From an uncultured Bacteroidales bacterium (GTDB lineage Bacteria; Bacteroidota; Bacteroidia; Bacteroidales; F082): 64,000 nt of DNA. Where the stretch lies: assembly GCA_946184615.1 (NCBI GenBank), contig CAMHFN010000006.1:52353-116352 (forward strand), read 5' to 3'. Shown in pieces: positions 42,407 through 51,577 of the stretch (its first letter is position 1; every line of letters begins with the position of its first letter). The position numbers and the translations under genes were made by a program. Below the pieces are notes generated by a model. It was not told the DNA's origin and ran no database searches. It saw nothing but the letters and a program-made list of their open reading frames with translations.

Positions 42407-43429
42407 ATGGGTGCTTTTTCATTCCTAAATAAAGAAATCGCTATTGACTTGGGCACAGCCAATACGATTATCATATACAACGACAAAGTAGTTGTTGACG
42501 AGCCTTCCATCGTGGCCATGGAACGCAACACGAAAAAAGTCATCGCCGTGGGAAAACGTGCTATGATGATGCACGGCAAAACCCACGAGAACATCAAGAC
42601 CGTACGTCCGCTCCGCGACGGTGTGATAGCCGATTTTCAGGCAGCGGAATATATGATGCGCGAGATGATCAAGATGATTAACTTCAAAAACACCTTGTTT
42701 CCGCCCAGCTTGAAGATGGTGATCTGCATCCCTTCAGGCATCACCGAGGTGGAAGAACGTGCCGTAAAAGACTCGGCCGAGCAAGCTGGCGCCAAGGAAG
42801 TCAGGTTGATTCACGAACCCATGGCTGCCGCTATCGGTATCGGTATCGACGTCCTTGAGCCTACTGGAAACATGATTATCGACATCGGAGGCGGCACTTC
42901 CGAAATCGCCGTTATCGCCTTGGGTGGTATCGTTAACAACAAGTCCATCCGTATCGCTGGCGACGACTTCAACGCCGATATCGAGGAATATATGCGCAAA
43001 CAGCATAACATCATCGTGGGTGAACGCTCTGCCGAACGTATCAAAATTGAAGTAGGTGCCGCCATCCCGCAACTCGACAACCCGCCACAAGACTTCGCCG
43101 TGCAAGGTCGTGACATGCTGAGCGGTATCCCGAAGGAAATCAAAGTGAACTATTCGGAAATCGCCCACTGCCTCGACAAGAGTATCATGAAGATTGAGAC
43201 CGCCGTGCTCAATGCCTTGGAACAGACCCCTCCCGAGTTGGCCGCCGATATCTTCCGCACCGGCATCTACCTCACTGGCGGTGGTGCCTTGCTCAGAGGC
43301 CTCGACAAACGTCTGGCCGCCAAAACCAAGCTGCCCATCCATGTGGCAGAAGATCCCCTGCGCGCCGTAGCTAGAGGTACTGGCATCGCTCTGAAGAACT
43401 TCGACCGCTTCACCTTCCTCATCAAATAA
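42407..43429 (+). CDS. mreB: Rod shape-determining protein MreB
   Basis: 340 residues, bacterial actin. It polymerises under the inner membrane and guides the elongasome. Motifs: IAIDLGTANTIIIYNDKVV (phosphate 1), KTVRPLRDGVIADFQAAEYM, ICIPSGITEVEERAVKDSAE, GNMIIDIGGGTSEIAVIALG (phosphate 2) and YLTGGGALLRGLDKRLAAKT (adenosine). First of mreBCD; 3 bases separate it from mreC. Confidence 0.98.
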   Translation: MGAFSFLNKEIAIDLGTANTIIIYNDKVVVDEPSIVAMERNTKKVIAVGKRAMMMHGKTHENIKTVRPLRDGVIADFQAAEYMMREMIKMINFKNTLFPPSLKMVICIPSGITEVEERAVKDSAEQAGAKEVRLIHEPMAAAIGIGIDVLEPTGNMIIDIGGGTSEIAVIALGGIVNNKSIRIAGDDFNADIEEYMRKQHNIIVGERSAERIKIEVGAAIPQLDNPPQDFAVQGRDMLSGIPKEIKVNYSEIAHCLDKSIMKIETAVLNALEQTPPELAADIFRTGIYLTGGGALLRGLDKRLAAKTKLPIHVAEDPLRAVARGTGIALKNFDRFTFLIK

Positions 43430-43432
43430 GGA

Positions 43433-44263
43433 ATGTACAACCTTCTGCGTTTTATACATAAACACCACTTCGTCATCCTGTTTCTGGTCCTCGAGGTGTT
43501 GTGTGTGGTGATGCTGACGATGACCCAAAACTATCATCGCCAAAAGCGAATCAACACCACCAACGACATCGTGGGAAGGATTTACGAGACAGGAACTCAT
43601 GTGGGCGACTATTTCCGCCTAGGCAAGATCAACCGAGAGCTAGCTGAGGAGAATGCCTTGCTGCGTCGTCAATTGGCTGTGGTGACCGACACCACGCAGG
43701 GGTACCAACAGGTGATTAACGTCGATACTATCTATAATTTCATTCCCGCCCGGGTAGTCAACAGCACCGTCAACCGACCCAACAACTACATCATGATCGA
43801 CAAAGGTCGTGCTGATGGAATTGAAAAAGACATGGGGGTCATCTCTACCGATGGCATTGTCGGTATCGTCACCGATGTGAGCCCTCATTATGCCTCGGTC
43901 ATGAGTCTGCTCCACAGCTTCTCTAACATCAGCGTGCGCCTCAAGAACAACGATGAGCAACTGGCCACGCTGCGCTGGGAAACCACCAACTACCGTTATG
44001 GCACCGTCGATGGTATCCCTACCCATCTGCGACTGCATGAGGGAGATACGGTCGTCACCAGCTCCTACTCCTATATCTTCCCTGAAAACCTCATGGCGGG
44101 CACCGTGATGGAGCTTATCCCCTCGCCTTCCGGCACCCTCAACAAGGCTAAAATCAAATATTCCACAGACTTCGCCTCGCTGAAGACCGTATATGTCATC
44201 CAACACACCAACAAAGCTGAACTTGACACGTTGTATCAACATCAAAACCAACAGGAACTATGA
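43433..44263 (+). CDS. mreC: Rod shape-determining protein MreC
   Basis: 276 residues. One N-terminal transmembrane helix (HFVILFLVLEVLCVVMLTMT), a coiled-coil segment (RLGKINRELAEENALLRRQL), then the periplasmic double beta-barrel: NYIMIDKGRADGIEKDMGVI, VGIVTDVSPHYASVMSLLHS and LHEGDTVVTSSYSYIFPENL. It scaffolds the elongasome with MreD and RodA/PBP2. Its TGA overlaps the mreD ATG (ATGA, 44260-44263). Confidence 0.95.
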   Translation: MYNLLRFIHKHHFVILFLVLEVLCVVMLTMTQNYHRQKRINTTNDIVGRIYETGTHVGDYFRLGKINRELAEENALLRRQLAVVTDTTQGYQQVINVDTIYNFIPARVVNSTVNRPNNYIMIDKGRADGIEKDMGVISTDGIVGIVTDVSPHYASVMSLLHSFSNISVRLKNNDEQLATLRWETTNYRYGTVDGIPTHLRLHEGDTVVTSSYSYIFPENLMAGTVMELIPSPSGTLNKAKIKYSTDFASLKTVYVIQHTNKAELDTLYQHQNQQEL

Positions 44264-44784
44264 ACAGATTTTTCATGAACATCGTACGGTTTATTCTGCT
44301 GGTGATTGCACAGGTCTTGTTGGTGAACCACATCCGCCTTGGTGGATATGTGCATCCTTATATTTATCTCATCTTTGTGATGTTGCTTCCGATTAACATG
44401 CCTGGCTGGCAACAGTTGTTGTTGGGTTTTGCCATCGGATTGGTCATTGACTTTTTCATGGGCACCTTGGGCATGCACGCCGGAGCCACCACCATGATGG
44501 CCTTCTGCCGACCCGGCATCATCAAACTCGTCTCTGGAAGCCTGAAATTCGACAACATTCGAGAACCCAATATGGAACAACTCGATTTCCCTTGGTTTTT
44601 GCGTTACACGTTTTGCATGGTGTTTGTGCACAACTTCACCTACTTCATGCTCGAAGGCTTCAGCTTCCATCTGGTTGGACAAGCCCTGCTGCGTATCCTT
44701 ATCAGCGTGCCCGTGTCAACTTTCCTCATCTTAATGATCCTCTATCTGTTCTCGCCCACGAAAAAGGTGAGAGGTGAAAGGTGA
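44260..44784 (+). CDS. mreD: Rod shape-determining protein MreD
   Basis: 174 residues, about five transmembrane helices (NIVRFILLVIAQVLLVNHIR, YIYLIFVMLLPINMPGWQQL, GFAIGLVIDFFMGTLGMHAG, MVFVHNFTYFMLEG, and the last ISVPVSTFLILMILYLFSPT). Position after mreC and the MreD-type GLVIDFFMGTLG motif support the call. In many Bacteroidota mrdA (PBP2) and rodA follow; here radA comes next. A GGTGARA heptamer repeat straddles its stop codon. Confidence 0.9.
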   Translation: MNRFFMNIVRFILLVIAQVLLVNHIRLGGYVHPYIYLIFVMLLPINMPGWQQLLLGFAIGLVIDFFMGTLGMHAGATTMMAFCRPGIIKLVSGSLKFDNIREPNMEQLDFPWFLRYTFCMVFVHNFTYFMLEGFSFHLVGQALLRILISVPVSTFLILMILYLFSPTKKVRGER

Positions 44785-44793
44785 GTGATGAGA
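44766..44793. repeat. Heptamer repeat GGTGARN x4
   Basis: GGTGAGA, GGTGAAA, GGTGAGT, GATGAGA, overlapping the mreD stop codon (44782-44784). Confidence 0.88.
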
Positions 44794-44820
44794 GGTTTCC
44801 TCAAAATAAAAGAATAGAGA

Positions 44821-46182
44821 ATGGCAATAAAAGAAAAAACCGTGTTTTTCTGCAAGTCGTGCGGCAGTGAATCGCCAAAATGGTTCGGGAAATGCCCTGC
44901 CTGCGGGGAGTGGAACACTTGCGTGGAAGAAAAAGAAGTAAGAAGTAAGAAGCAGGAAGACAGAAGACAGAAGACAGAATGTGTTCCGCTTCCTATCAAG
45001 GATATAGCCAATGCCGAGGAACAAAGAATTGTTTTGCCTTACGAGGAGCTTAACCGCGTACTGGGAGGAGGACTAGTGCTTGGGTCATTGGTCTTAGTGG
45101 GCGGAGAACCAGGTATTGGAAAATCAACACTACTATTGCAGACGGCCTTACAATTGACAAATAAAAAAGTACTTTATATCTCTGGAGAGGAAAGTCAAAC
45201 GCAAATCAAGATGCGCGCCGACCGTATCGGTATCCGAAACGAGAACTGCCTTGTCCTCACTGAGACCGACACCAAAGAAATCACACGGCATTTCAAAGAC
45301 ACCCAACCTGACCTGGTGATTGTTGATTCCATCCAGACTTTAAGCTCCCCCTACGTGGATGCCACAGCCGGTTCCATCTCGCAGATTCGTGAGACAGCCG
45401 CCGAGATGAACAAAATCGCCAAGTCGTACCAAGTCCCCGTGTTTCTCATCGGCCATATCACCAAGGACGGCAGCATCGCTGGACCCAAGATCTTGGAACA
45501 CATTGTCGACACCGTGCTTCAATTTGAGGGTGACCGGCATTATGGTTTCCGCATCCTGCGCACCATTAAAAACCGTTTTGGCTCCGCTTCTGAGTTAGGC
45601 ATTTTCGAGATGAACGCCACAGGGTTACGCGAAGTCACCAATCCCAGTGAATTCCTGCTCTCCCAACGCGATGAAGAAGTCAGCGGTATCGCCATTGCCG
45701 CCACCATGGAAGGGCAACGCCCCATGCTCATTGAGACCCAAGCCTTGGTAAGCACCGCAGCCTACGGCACGCCACAACGCTCTGGCACGGGTTTCGACAC
45801 CCGCCGGATGAACATGTTGTTGGCTGTGCTTGAAAAACGAGCCGGATTCCGACTCAATCAGAAAGATGTGTTCCTCAATATTGCTGGCGGCATACGGAGC
45901 GACGACCCTGCATTAGACCTTTCGGTCGTTGCCGCTGTGCTTTCTTCCAACGCTGACATCCCCATCGACAACCGTTATGCCTTTGCCGCTGAAGTAGGAC
46001 TCTCCGGTGAAATCCGAGCCGTCACCCGCATCGAAGCACGCATCGCGGAGGCCGATAAACTGGGTTTCGAGAAAATTTTCATCTCGAAATACAACACCAA
46101 AGGTTTAAATAACAATAGATTCAATATTACTATAGTTCCCGTAGCTACGGTTTACGAATTGGCATCCGAGCTTTTTGGATAA
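44821..46182 (+). CDS. radA: DNA repair protein RadA, with a heptamer-repeat insertion
   Basis: 453 residues. RadA processes branched recombination intermediates. N-terminal zinc finger CKSCGSESPKWFGKCPACG; Walker A GGEPGIGKSTLLLQ; Walker B LVIVDSIQTL; the RadA-specific IKNRFGS; and a Lon-protease-like C-terminal domain (ERHDE-like segment replaced by LNIAGGIRSDDPALDLSVVA). Between zinc finger and ATPase, residues ~38-54 (EVRSKKQEDRRQKTE) are encoded by degenerate AGAAGAC heptamers at 44934-44979, the same unit that breaks preA; here the frame stays open. The 3' end overlaps the convergent mechanosensitive-channel gene by 31 bases. Confidence 0.95.
   Translation: MAIKEKTVFFCKSCGSESPKWFGKCPACGEWNTCVEEKEVRSKKQEDRRQKTECVPLPIKDIANAEEQRIVLPYEELNRVLGGGLVLGSLVLVGGEPGIGKSTLLLQTALQLTNKKVLYISGEESQTQIKMRADRIGIRNENCLVLTETDTKEITRHFKDTQPDLVIVDSIQTLSSPYVDATAGSISQIRETAAEMNKIAKSYQVPVFLIGHITKDGSIAGPKILEHIVDTVLQFEGDRHYGFRILRTIKNRFGSASELGIFEMNATGLREVTNPSEFLLSQRDEEVSGIAIAATMEGQRPMLIETQALVSTAAYGTPQRSGTGFDTRRMNMLLAVLEKRAGFRLNQKDVFLNIAGGIRSDDPALDLSVVAAVLSSNADIPIDNRYAFAAEVGLSGEIRAVTRIEARIAEADKLGFEKIFISKYNTKGLNNNRFNITIVPVATVYELASELFG
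44934..44979 (+). repeat. Heptamer repeat (AGAAGTA/AGAAGCA/GGAAGAC/AGAAGAC) inside radA
   Basis: Six units plus four bases: two AGAAGTA, one AGAAGCA, one GGAAGAC, two AGAAGAC, then AGAA. They encode the variable linker between zinc finger and ATPase domain. Confidence 0.93.
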
Positions 46183-48659
46183 TCTTCAGGCAACGACTTG
46201 ACGTAAATGTCCGTCTGTGGGAAAGGAATCTCTATGCCGTTGGCATTCAAAGCATTGTATATTAATTCCTTGGCTCGTGCCGGGAAGGTGTAGTGGGTAT
46301 CCACCGTGGTATAGAGGAAGACGATCAGATCGACCGAACTGTCGCCAAACTTGTCGAAACGGATGTCGATGCCGCGCTTGGGATCGATGATGTCGCGACC
46401 GAACTTGTCTTTCTTTTGCAGGGGTTTCAAGGCATCCAAAATGACCTTACGGGTTTTCTCGATATCGGTGCCATATTTCACGCCTACCGGAATTTTCAAC
46501 ATCTCGTAGTTCTTGCCTCCGGTGAGGTTCTTGAAGTTCTTGGAGAAGAGATTGGTGTTGGTGAAGGCAATCAAGGAGCCGTCTTCTTCTTCCACCAAGG
46601 TGGTCTGATAGCTCACACGACGCACCACGCCACGCATCCCTTCACAAGCAATAACATCGCCCACACGGACACGGCCCGACATCAGTTGTACCCCGTAGAA
46701 GAAGTTGTTCAAAACGTCCTTCAGGGCGAAACCCATACCAGCAGCCAAACCTGCGGTGATGGCCGTCAGTGCGGAAGTTGGGATTTGCAGTAGCGAGAAA
46801 GCAATAATGGCGTAAAAGAGCCAGCAAAGCACGGAGATCAACGTATTGGCCAAACTCAAGTTGACATCCGACTCTTTGATTTCTACGTCTTTGCTCAATT
46901 TTTTCAAGGTCTTTCTGATTCTGTTCACCCGCATCAAGGAACAAATCAAATACACCATATACTTGAAGAAAAAGAACAACCCGACCAAAATGCAAAGATG
47001 GCTTAATGACAAGGAGAACCAGCCTTCGAAATGCAATAAGGGAGCATAGAAAACCTGCTTGAATGTGGGACCCATATTGAACACATCCCCAGCCATGAAA
47101 ACACTCATGGGGATGGAGTTGATGACCGCCAATGGCATCAACACCCCCTTGAAAAAGTCATAGAGCCAGGTGACTTCGATGAAAGCGCCATCACCGTTAA
47201 GCGGAAGTCCTGGGTTCTTTTCGTGATAACTGGCTTTGAGTTTGGAGACCCTTCCGTCGTAATATTTCTTCAACAACACATATAGGGCGGTAATGGTCTG
47301 GAAAAGCGTCAGTTGGAAGAACCACCAAATCAGCAGCAACAGCCCCGCCATGGAATACCCAAAGATGCCCATAAAGAAACCAACCACCATCACCCCGAAA
47401 GAAATCCACATATAGAACATGTCGGGGCGGGGCACCCGTTTGCTTCGGCGTATGTTGACGATAAACTGCCAAATGGAGAAAATCAGCAATAGCACCGGAA
47501 ACACAAAGGCAAGCAAGGTGTTGGGGATGAAGATGATTCGAAAGACGATGGTGAAAAACGACAACAGCAAACTCGGAATATATACTGCCACCACATTGCG
47601 GGTGATACTGCTTTCGGTACGGACCAGTAAGGATACAAAAATGGCTACCAGAAGCCAAGTGTATTGCCGCAGCAACCTTGAAATCAAAATCCAATAGGGA
47701 TTGTTATGGGAACCCAACACGAAGGAAAACACGCCAAAGAAGACAATCCCCAACAACACGGTAATCATTCGACGACGGGTTTTGAAAAGGTCTTTCTGAA
47801 GGAACGGAATAAACCGGAAACACAACCAAGCAATGAACCAAGCGAGAAGGAAGCATCCCACCAGGACGGCGAGAGCCATGCCTCCAAATAACAATACGGA
47901 GGACCCACTCCATGCTCTAGAGGAAGAGAGGTCAGACATTTCTGTCGAACCATATTTTTCCACCACCTCTTGACGCAGCCGCGGGAAAAAGAAATCGTGA
48001 CGCTCAATCATGGTCCAAAGGCTAGGCTGGCCTTTCAGGAAGATGCGTTGTTGGACGGTTTCATAGCTTTTTTGGGCATATTCGTAAGCATCGTCCAGTT
48101 GGGTCTTCAACGCATTGTAGCGCTTGCTGTCCTTTTCGAGCCGTTCCAGGCTTTGGCCGTAAAAGACCTCCATTTCCTCCGCCACAACCACACAACTGTC
48201 GCGAACAGCATTGTATTCGGGATTGTCGGGAAGGTTTCTCAAAGTACTGCACAACCGTTGGTAACGCTCCAGACCCGACGTCATCATTGACAGTCTTTGT
48301 TCGTAGGGCTGCACCTTGGTGTTGAACTCGTTATACTGCTTCGAAACCTGGTCCAAGGCGTAGGTAAGGTCGAACGTAAAGTTGTACGACGACTGGGAAT
48401 ACAACATCAACGAGAGTGCGTTGCATTGCTCCGTCAATTCATCCAAATCCACATGTTGGTTGCCTCTTCGGCTTGATCGCTGTTGGTGGGTAGGACGCGG
48501 TGTGGCGTTGAAATTCCTGAATTTTTCCTGAGTCTGCTGCAACTCTTGAAGTAAGATCGACAAAGTGGTCTTCATGTCCTTCTCGTAAAAGACGGCCCAT
48601 GCGGGTTGGGAAAAGAACAGGACCAGAAGGAAAGCGGCGATGATGCGGAGTTTTCTCAT
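46152..48659 (-). CDS. Large MscS-family mechanosensitive channel
   Basis: 835 residues. Signal peptide (IIAAFLLVLFFSQPAWA), a periplasmic helical/coiled-coil region (~25-240), about ten transmembrane helices (e.g. VLLFGGMALAVLVGCFLLAW), and a C-terminal MscS core: pore helix TAITAGLAAGMGFALKDVLN, beta domain MSGRVRVGDVIACEGMRGVV and cytosolic cage with VKYGTDIEKTRKVILDALK. This is the enlarged MscK/YbdG-like plan. It protects against hypo-osmotic shock. It precedes ruvC? No: ruvC lies 5 bases upstream, so ruvC and this gene are probably co-transcribed. Confidence 0.92.
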   Translation of the reverse strand: MRKLRIIAAFLLVLFFSQPAWAVFYEKDMKTTLSILLQELQQTQEKFRNFNATPRPTHQQRSSRRGNQHVDLDELTEQCNALSLMLYSQSSYNFTFDLTYALDQVSKQYNEFNTKVQPYEQRLSMMTSGLERYQRLCSTLRNLPDNPEYNAVRDSCVVVAEEMEVFYGQSLERLEKDSKRYNALKTQLDDAYEYAQKSYETVQQRIFLKGQPSLWTMIERHDFFFPRLRQEVVEKYGSTEMSDLSSSRAWSGSSVLLFGGMALAVLVGCFLLAWFIAWLCFRFIPFLQKDLFKTRRRMITVLLGIVFFGVFSFVLGSHNNPYWILISRLLRQYTWLLVAIFVSLLVRTESSITRNVVAVYIPSLLLSFFTIVFRIIFIPNTLLAFVFPVLLLIFSIWQFIVNIRRSKRVPRPDMFYMWISFGVMVVGFFMGIFGYSMAGLLLLIWWFFQLTLFQTITALYVLLKKYYDGRVSKLKASYHEKNPGLPLNGDGAFIEVTWLYDFFKGVLMPLAVINSIPMSVFMAGDVFNMGPTFKQVFYAPLLHFEGWFSLSLSHLCILVGLFFFFKYMVYLICSLMRVNRIRKTLKKLSKDVEIKESDVNLSLANTLISVLCWLFYAIIAFSLLQIPTSALTAITAGLAAGMGFALKDVLNNFFYGVQLMSGRVRVGDVIACEGMRGVVRRVSYQTTLVEEEDGSLIAFTNTNLFSKNFKNLTGGKNYEMLKIPVGVKYGTDIEKTRKVILDALKPLQKKDKFGRDIIDPKRGIDIRFDKFGDSSVDLIVFLYTTVDTHYTFPARAKELIYNALNANGIEIPFPQTDIYVKSLPEDYPKSSDANS

Positions 48660-48664
48660 GGCAG

Positions 48665-49243
48665 TTAAGGTTTTGACAAACGGTCTGGGTTTTGTTCCAC
48701 AAATTTGGCCCAGCTGGATCCAGCCGATTTGTGTTGACTTTTCTTCGTATAGTTGACATCTTTACCCCGGTCGAGGTAATGGCATACGGCTGCGGCCAGT
48801 GCATCGGTGGCGTCAAGATATTGGGGCATTTCTTCAAACTTTAACATGGCTTGAAGCATTTTCGACACCTGTTCCTTTGAGGCGTTGCCGTTGCCTGTGA
48901 TGGTCTGTTTGATGGTACGCGGTGCATATTCGAAAATCGGAATGTCACGGTACAAGGCTGCCGCCATGGCTACTCCTTGAGCACGACCCAATTTGAGCAT
49001 CGACTGCACATTTTTCCCATAAAACGGCGCTTCGATGGCCATTTCATCGGGTTTGTACTCCTCAACGATTTCGAGCATACGTTCAAAAATCGTCTTGAGT
49101 TTCATGGCCTGGTTTTCGAGCTTATTCAATTTCAGCACCCCCATGCGGATGATGCTCAACGTCTTGCCTTTTTGGGAAACAAGGCCATACCCCATCACCA
49201 TAGTACCCGGGTCGACTCCTAATATGATCTTCTCGGTTTCCAT
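48665..49243 (-). CDS. ruvC: Crossover junction endodeoxyribonuclease RuvC
   Basis: 192 residues, Holliday-junction resolvase. Catalytic acidic residues in [17 protein letters not shown] (Asp), [20 protein letters not shown] (Glu) and the C-terminal [16 protein letters not shown] (two Asp). Start at 49243 (METEKIIL) places the first motif correctly and leaves an 8-base gap to the upstream gene; an in-frame start at 49282 would overlap it. The K/R/S-rich C-terminal tail ([15 protein letters not shown]) is longer than in E. coli. RuvA/RuvB are not in the window. Confidence 0.95.
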   Translation of the reverse strand: METEKIILGVDPGTMVMGYGLVSQKGKTLSIIRMGVLKLNKLENQAMKLKTIFERMLEIVEEYKPDEMAIEAPFYGKNVQSMLKLGRAQGVAMAAALYRDIPIFEYAPRTIKQTITGNGNASKEQVSKMLQAMLKFEEMPQYLDATDALAAAVCHYLDRGKDVNYTKKSQHKSAGSSWAKFVEQNPDRLSKP

Positions 49244-49251
49244 GGTGTGAA

Positions 49252-50427
49252 TTACATCAGTTTCTGGTAGAACTGCCACCATTTGTCGGGCAGTTCATTG
49301 TTCATGGCTTGGTCATAGTCCTCTTTGGAACAAGGAATATAATGATGTCGTTCGTAACGAGGGTCATCGGGGTGCATGAACGACATGTCGATCCACCATT
49401 TGCCTGTTACTTTATGACACAGGAACACCACATTTTCCTCTCCTTCACCGATCTGCACATTGAAGCGTTTGAAGTCTGTGCTTTCTGCCGTGGGCATATC
49501 GTCCTGACGGCTGCTAAAACCTTCGATGAAATACCATATCATCTCGGCGATGAGATTGGCTGTGCGGGAGTTGATGTCGTAATGTGGGTTATACTCAAAG
49601 AAGCCTATGGAGGAGAGTTTGAAGTTAAGTCCGGCGTATCGAGTCATGCGACAGGCTTCTTCCCCATTGAATCCATTGGGTGAAGCATTTTTTACTCCTG
49701 GAGCATCGGCAGCGCGGAACGCACTCATATCAATTGTAAGGATATTGGCATTTCGAATCAACGGCTCGGTTTTCTCTATATGCGGTTTCAAAATGCCGAG
49801 ACGGTACGTATCGAAAAGCAATTGTTTCATCAGTTCTATGTTCTCTAAATCAACATAGTAGGTCTGATAGCCGATGTTAGTGAAGTTGAAGAGAAAATTC
49901 GGCTGATGAAGAATGATATGGCTCAGGTAGGAATGTGAATTCAGGCCTTCGTTGTCATTCCCAAGGTCGAAGAGTGGATCGATGGCGGTGATATTCACCA
50001 ATTTTCCCATGGGCTCATACACTTGATACATCGGGTAGGTCATATCCTGGCTTCCCCCGATCACGATAGGCAGGACATGTTCTTTCAGCAGTTCCGTCAA
50101 CACTTGGTTCAAGGCGTAGTAGGTGTCAGAGATTTCCTGACCTGTCTTTACATTACCAAGGTCGACCATTTTGATATCTGCCCAATGGTTAAAGAGTTGG
50201 TAAAAGGCTTTTCGGATATAGTCGGCACCGTCGGCGCAGCCGTGGTTGTCCACTGCCCCACGTTCCTCTTTGACACCCACTAGGGCCATTTGAAAACCTT
50301 TTAGTTCGGGGAAATCTTCCTCGTCTCTAAAGATGGTGAGGGTTTCCCCGAAGGTGTTTTTACCAGGACGAAGTGTCGGTGTAAAACACCGTTCCGACAC
50401 GGGCTCAAGAAACAAACTAATGTCCAT
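49252..50427 (-). CDS. Ureohydrolase (arginase/formimidoylglutamase) family protein with altered metal site
   Basis: 391 residues with the arginase fold: [72 protein letters not shown] and [20 protein letters not shown]. The six Mn ligands of arginases come from GGDHS, DAHxD and DxD. Here these read GGSQD, DPLFD and DMS, so both His and one Asp are replaced. The enzyme is probably inactive as a canonical hydrolase or uses a different metal or mechanism. It lies downstream of the deoxyhypusine-synthase homologue and upstream of ruvC. A link to polyamine metabolism is suggested by the neighbours only. Confidence 0.87.
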   Translation of the reverse strand: MDISLFLEPVSERCFTPTLRPGKNTFGETLTIFRDEEDFPELKGFQMALVGVKEERGAVDNHGCADGADYIRKAFYQLFNHWADIKMVDLGNVKTGQEISDTYYALNQVLTELLKEHVLPIVIGGSQDMTYPMYQVYEPMGKLVNITAIDPLFDLGNDNEGLNSHSYLSHIILHQPNFLFNFTNIGYQTYYVDLENIELMKQLLFDTYRLGILKPHIEKTEPLIRNANILTIDMSAFRAADAPGVKNASPNGFNGEEACRMTRYAGLNFKLSSIGFFEYNPHYDINSRTANLIAEMIWYFIEGFSSRQDDMPTAESTDFKRFNVQIGEGEENVVFLCHKVTGKWWIDMSFMHPDDPRYERHHYIPCSKEDYDQAMNNELPDKWWQFYQKLM

Positions 50428-50433
50428 GGAGTG

Positions 50434-50482
50434 GAATTTAGAATTAGGAATTTAGAATATTCTAAATTCCTAATTCTCAATT
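50434..50482. repeat. Heptamer repeat (GAATTTA-like) x7 containing a 36-base perfect palindrome
   Basis: Units: GAATTTA, GAATTAG, GAATTTA, GAATATT, CTAAATT, CCTAATT, CTCAATT. Bases 50441-50476 are a perfect palindrome centred on AATATT. It fills the spacer between the deoxyhypusine-synthase-like stop (50481-50483) and the ureohydrolase start (50427). Confidence 0.92.
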
Positions 50483-51515
50483 ACTTATAAAGTTTTTGCC
50501 AATTTTTGTATTCACGCTCTTGCCAAGGGGCATTATGATAAGCGTAACTAACAATGGCAGGGATGACGGTGGTGCCTTCGGCATAGACCATCTGTTGGAG
50601 TTCTTCGCTCACTTTGCCCCAAGAACCGGCTTCGAGCAAGGTTGAAGAGGAGCAAGCACCATCGCGCACATCGGCCACGGTGATCTGGATGGCATATTTG
50701 TGCATCGGCACTTCATGACCGAGGATTTCGGCGCAGACGACGGTATCCTGGGCAAAGTTCTTAGGTGTACCGCCACCGACCATGAAGAGGCCTGATTGAG
50801 GGCTGTTCATCTTGATTTCGGTCAGTTCAAGGAAGTCGGCCACCGAGTCGATGCTGACGTATGGCTTTCCGGCTTTCTTGCGGAGCCATTGGTGTTTGCC
50901 GATACCGAAGCCAGCCGAACTATCGCTGAAAGCGGGGCAGAAAATCGGCACACCGCATTCGTAGCAAGTCTGGATGAGGCTTTCTTTTTTCACGCCATGA
51001 CCATTGGCCAGCCATTTACCCACTTCATAGAGGAACTCGCGGCTGCTGTAAGGACGGCATTCCAAGGTGTCAGCCACGTCGCAAGTCGCTTGATCGCAAG
51101 CTTGCAGTTCTTCTTCATCGATAAAGGTATCGTAGATACGGTCGATGTAGAGTTCACGAAGTTTGGTGTCGGGGATGACGTTTTCCTTTGTGCCGATATA
51201 ATGTTTGTAGCCCAAGGCTTCAAAGAGGTCCATATCGATGATGGAAGCGCCTGTACTGACCACAGCGTCAACCATCTTGTTCTTCACCATTTCCACATAA
51301 ACTTGCATACATCCAGCGGCTGAGGTGGAACCTGCGATGGTAAGGATGTTGGTGCAGTCTTTCTCTGCAATCATCTGGCAAAGGATGTCGGCAGCGCGAG
51401 CCGTGTCACGTGAGGTGAACGACATTTTGCGCATGGCGTTGATGAGTTGGGTTGAGTCGTAGCTCTTGATGTCGATATGTTCGACAACGTCTTTCAGAAG
51501 GTCTTTTTTCTCCAT
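50481..51515 (-). CDS. Deoxyhypusine synthase family protein
   Basis: 344 residues. Deoxyhypusine synthase transfers an aminobutyl group from spermidine, through an enzyme-Lys imine and NAD, to eIF5A in eukaryotes and archaea. Bacteria lack eIF5A, and bacterial homologues are thought to make polyamines such as homospermidine. Visible: ILTIAGSTSAAGCMQVYVEM, VDAVVSTGASIIDMDLFEAL, VPIFCPAFSDSSAGFGIGKH, FMVGGGTPKNFAQDTVVCAE, ITVADVRDGACSSSTLLEAG and SWGKV, whose Lys (about 301) aligns with the catalytic lysine. All core elements are present, so it is likely active. It is followed by the degenerate ureohydrolase. Confidence 0.92.
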   Translation of the reverse strand: MEKKDLLKDVVEHIDIKSYDSTQLINAMRKMSFTSRDTARAADILCQMIAEKDCTNILTIAGSTSAAGCMQVYVEMVKNKMVDAVVSTGASIIDMDLFEALGYKHYIGTKENVIPDTKLRELYIDRIYDTFIDEEELQACDQATCDVADTLECRPYSSREFLYEVGKWLANGHGVKKESLIQTCYECGVPIFCPAFSDSSAGFGIGKHQWLRKKAGKPYVSIDSVADFLELTEIKMNSPQSGLFMVGGGTPKNFAQDTVVCAEILGHEVPMHKYAIQITVADVRDGACSSSTLLEAGSWGKVSEELQQMVYAEGTTVIPAIVSYAYHNAPWQEREYKNWQKLYK

Positions 51516-51529
51516 GGGGCTATTGATTT

Positions 51530-51560
51530 AAAGATTAAAGATTTAAAGATTCAAAGATTT
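51530..51560. repeat. AAAGATT x4 at 7-8 base spacing
   Basis: AAAGATT at 51530, 51537, 51545 and 51553, in the spacer between the topA stop and the deoxyhypusine-synthase-like start. Confidence 0.85.
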
Positions 51561-51577
51561 TGGCAAATATAAGCATT

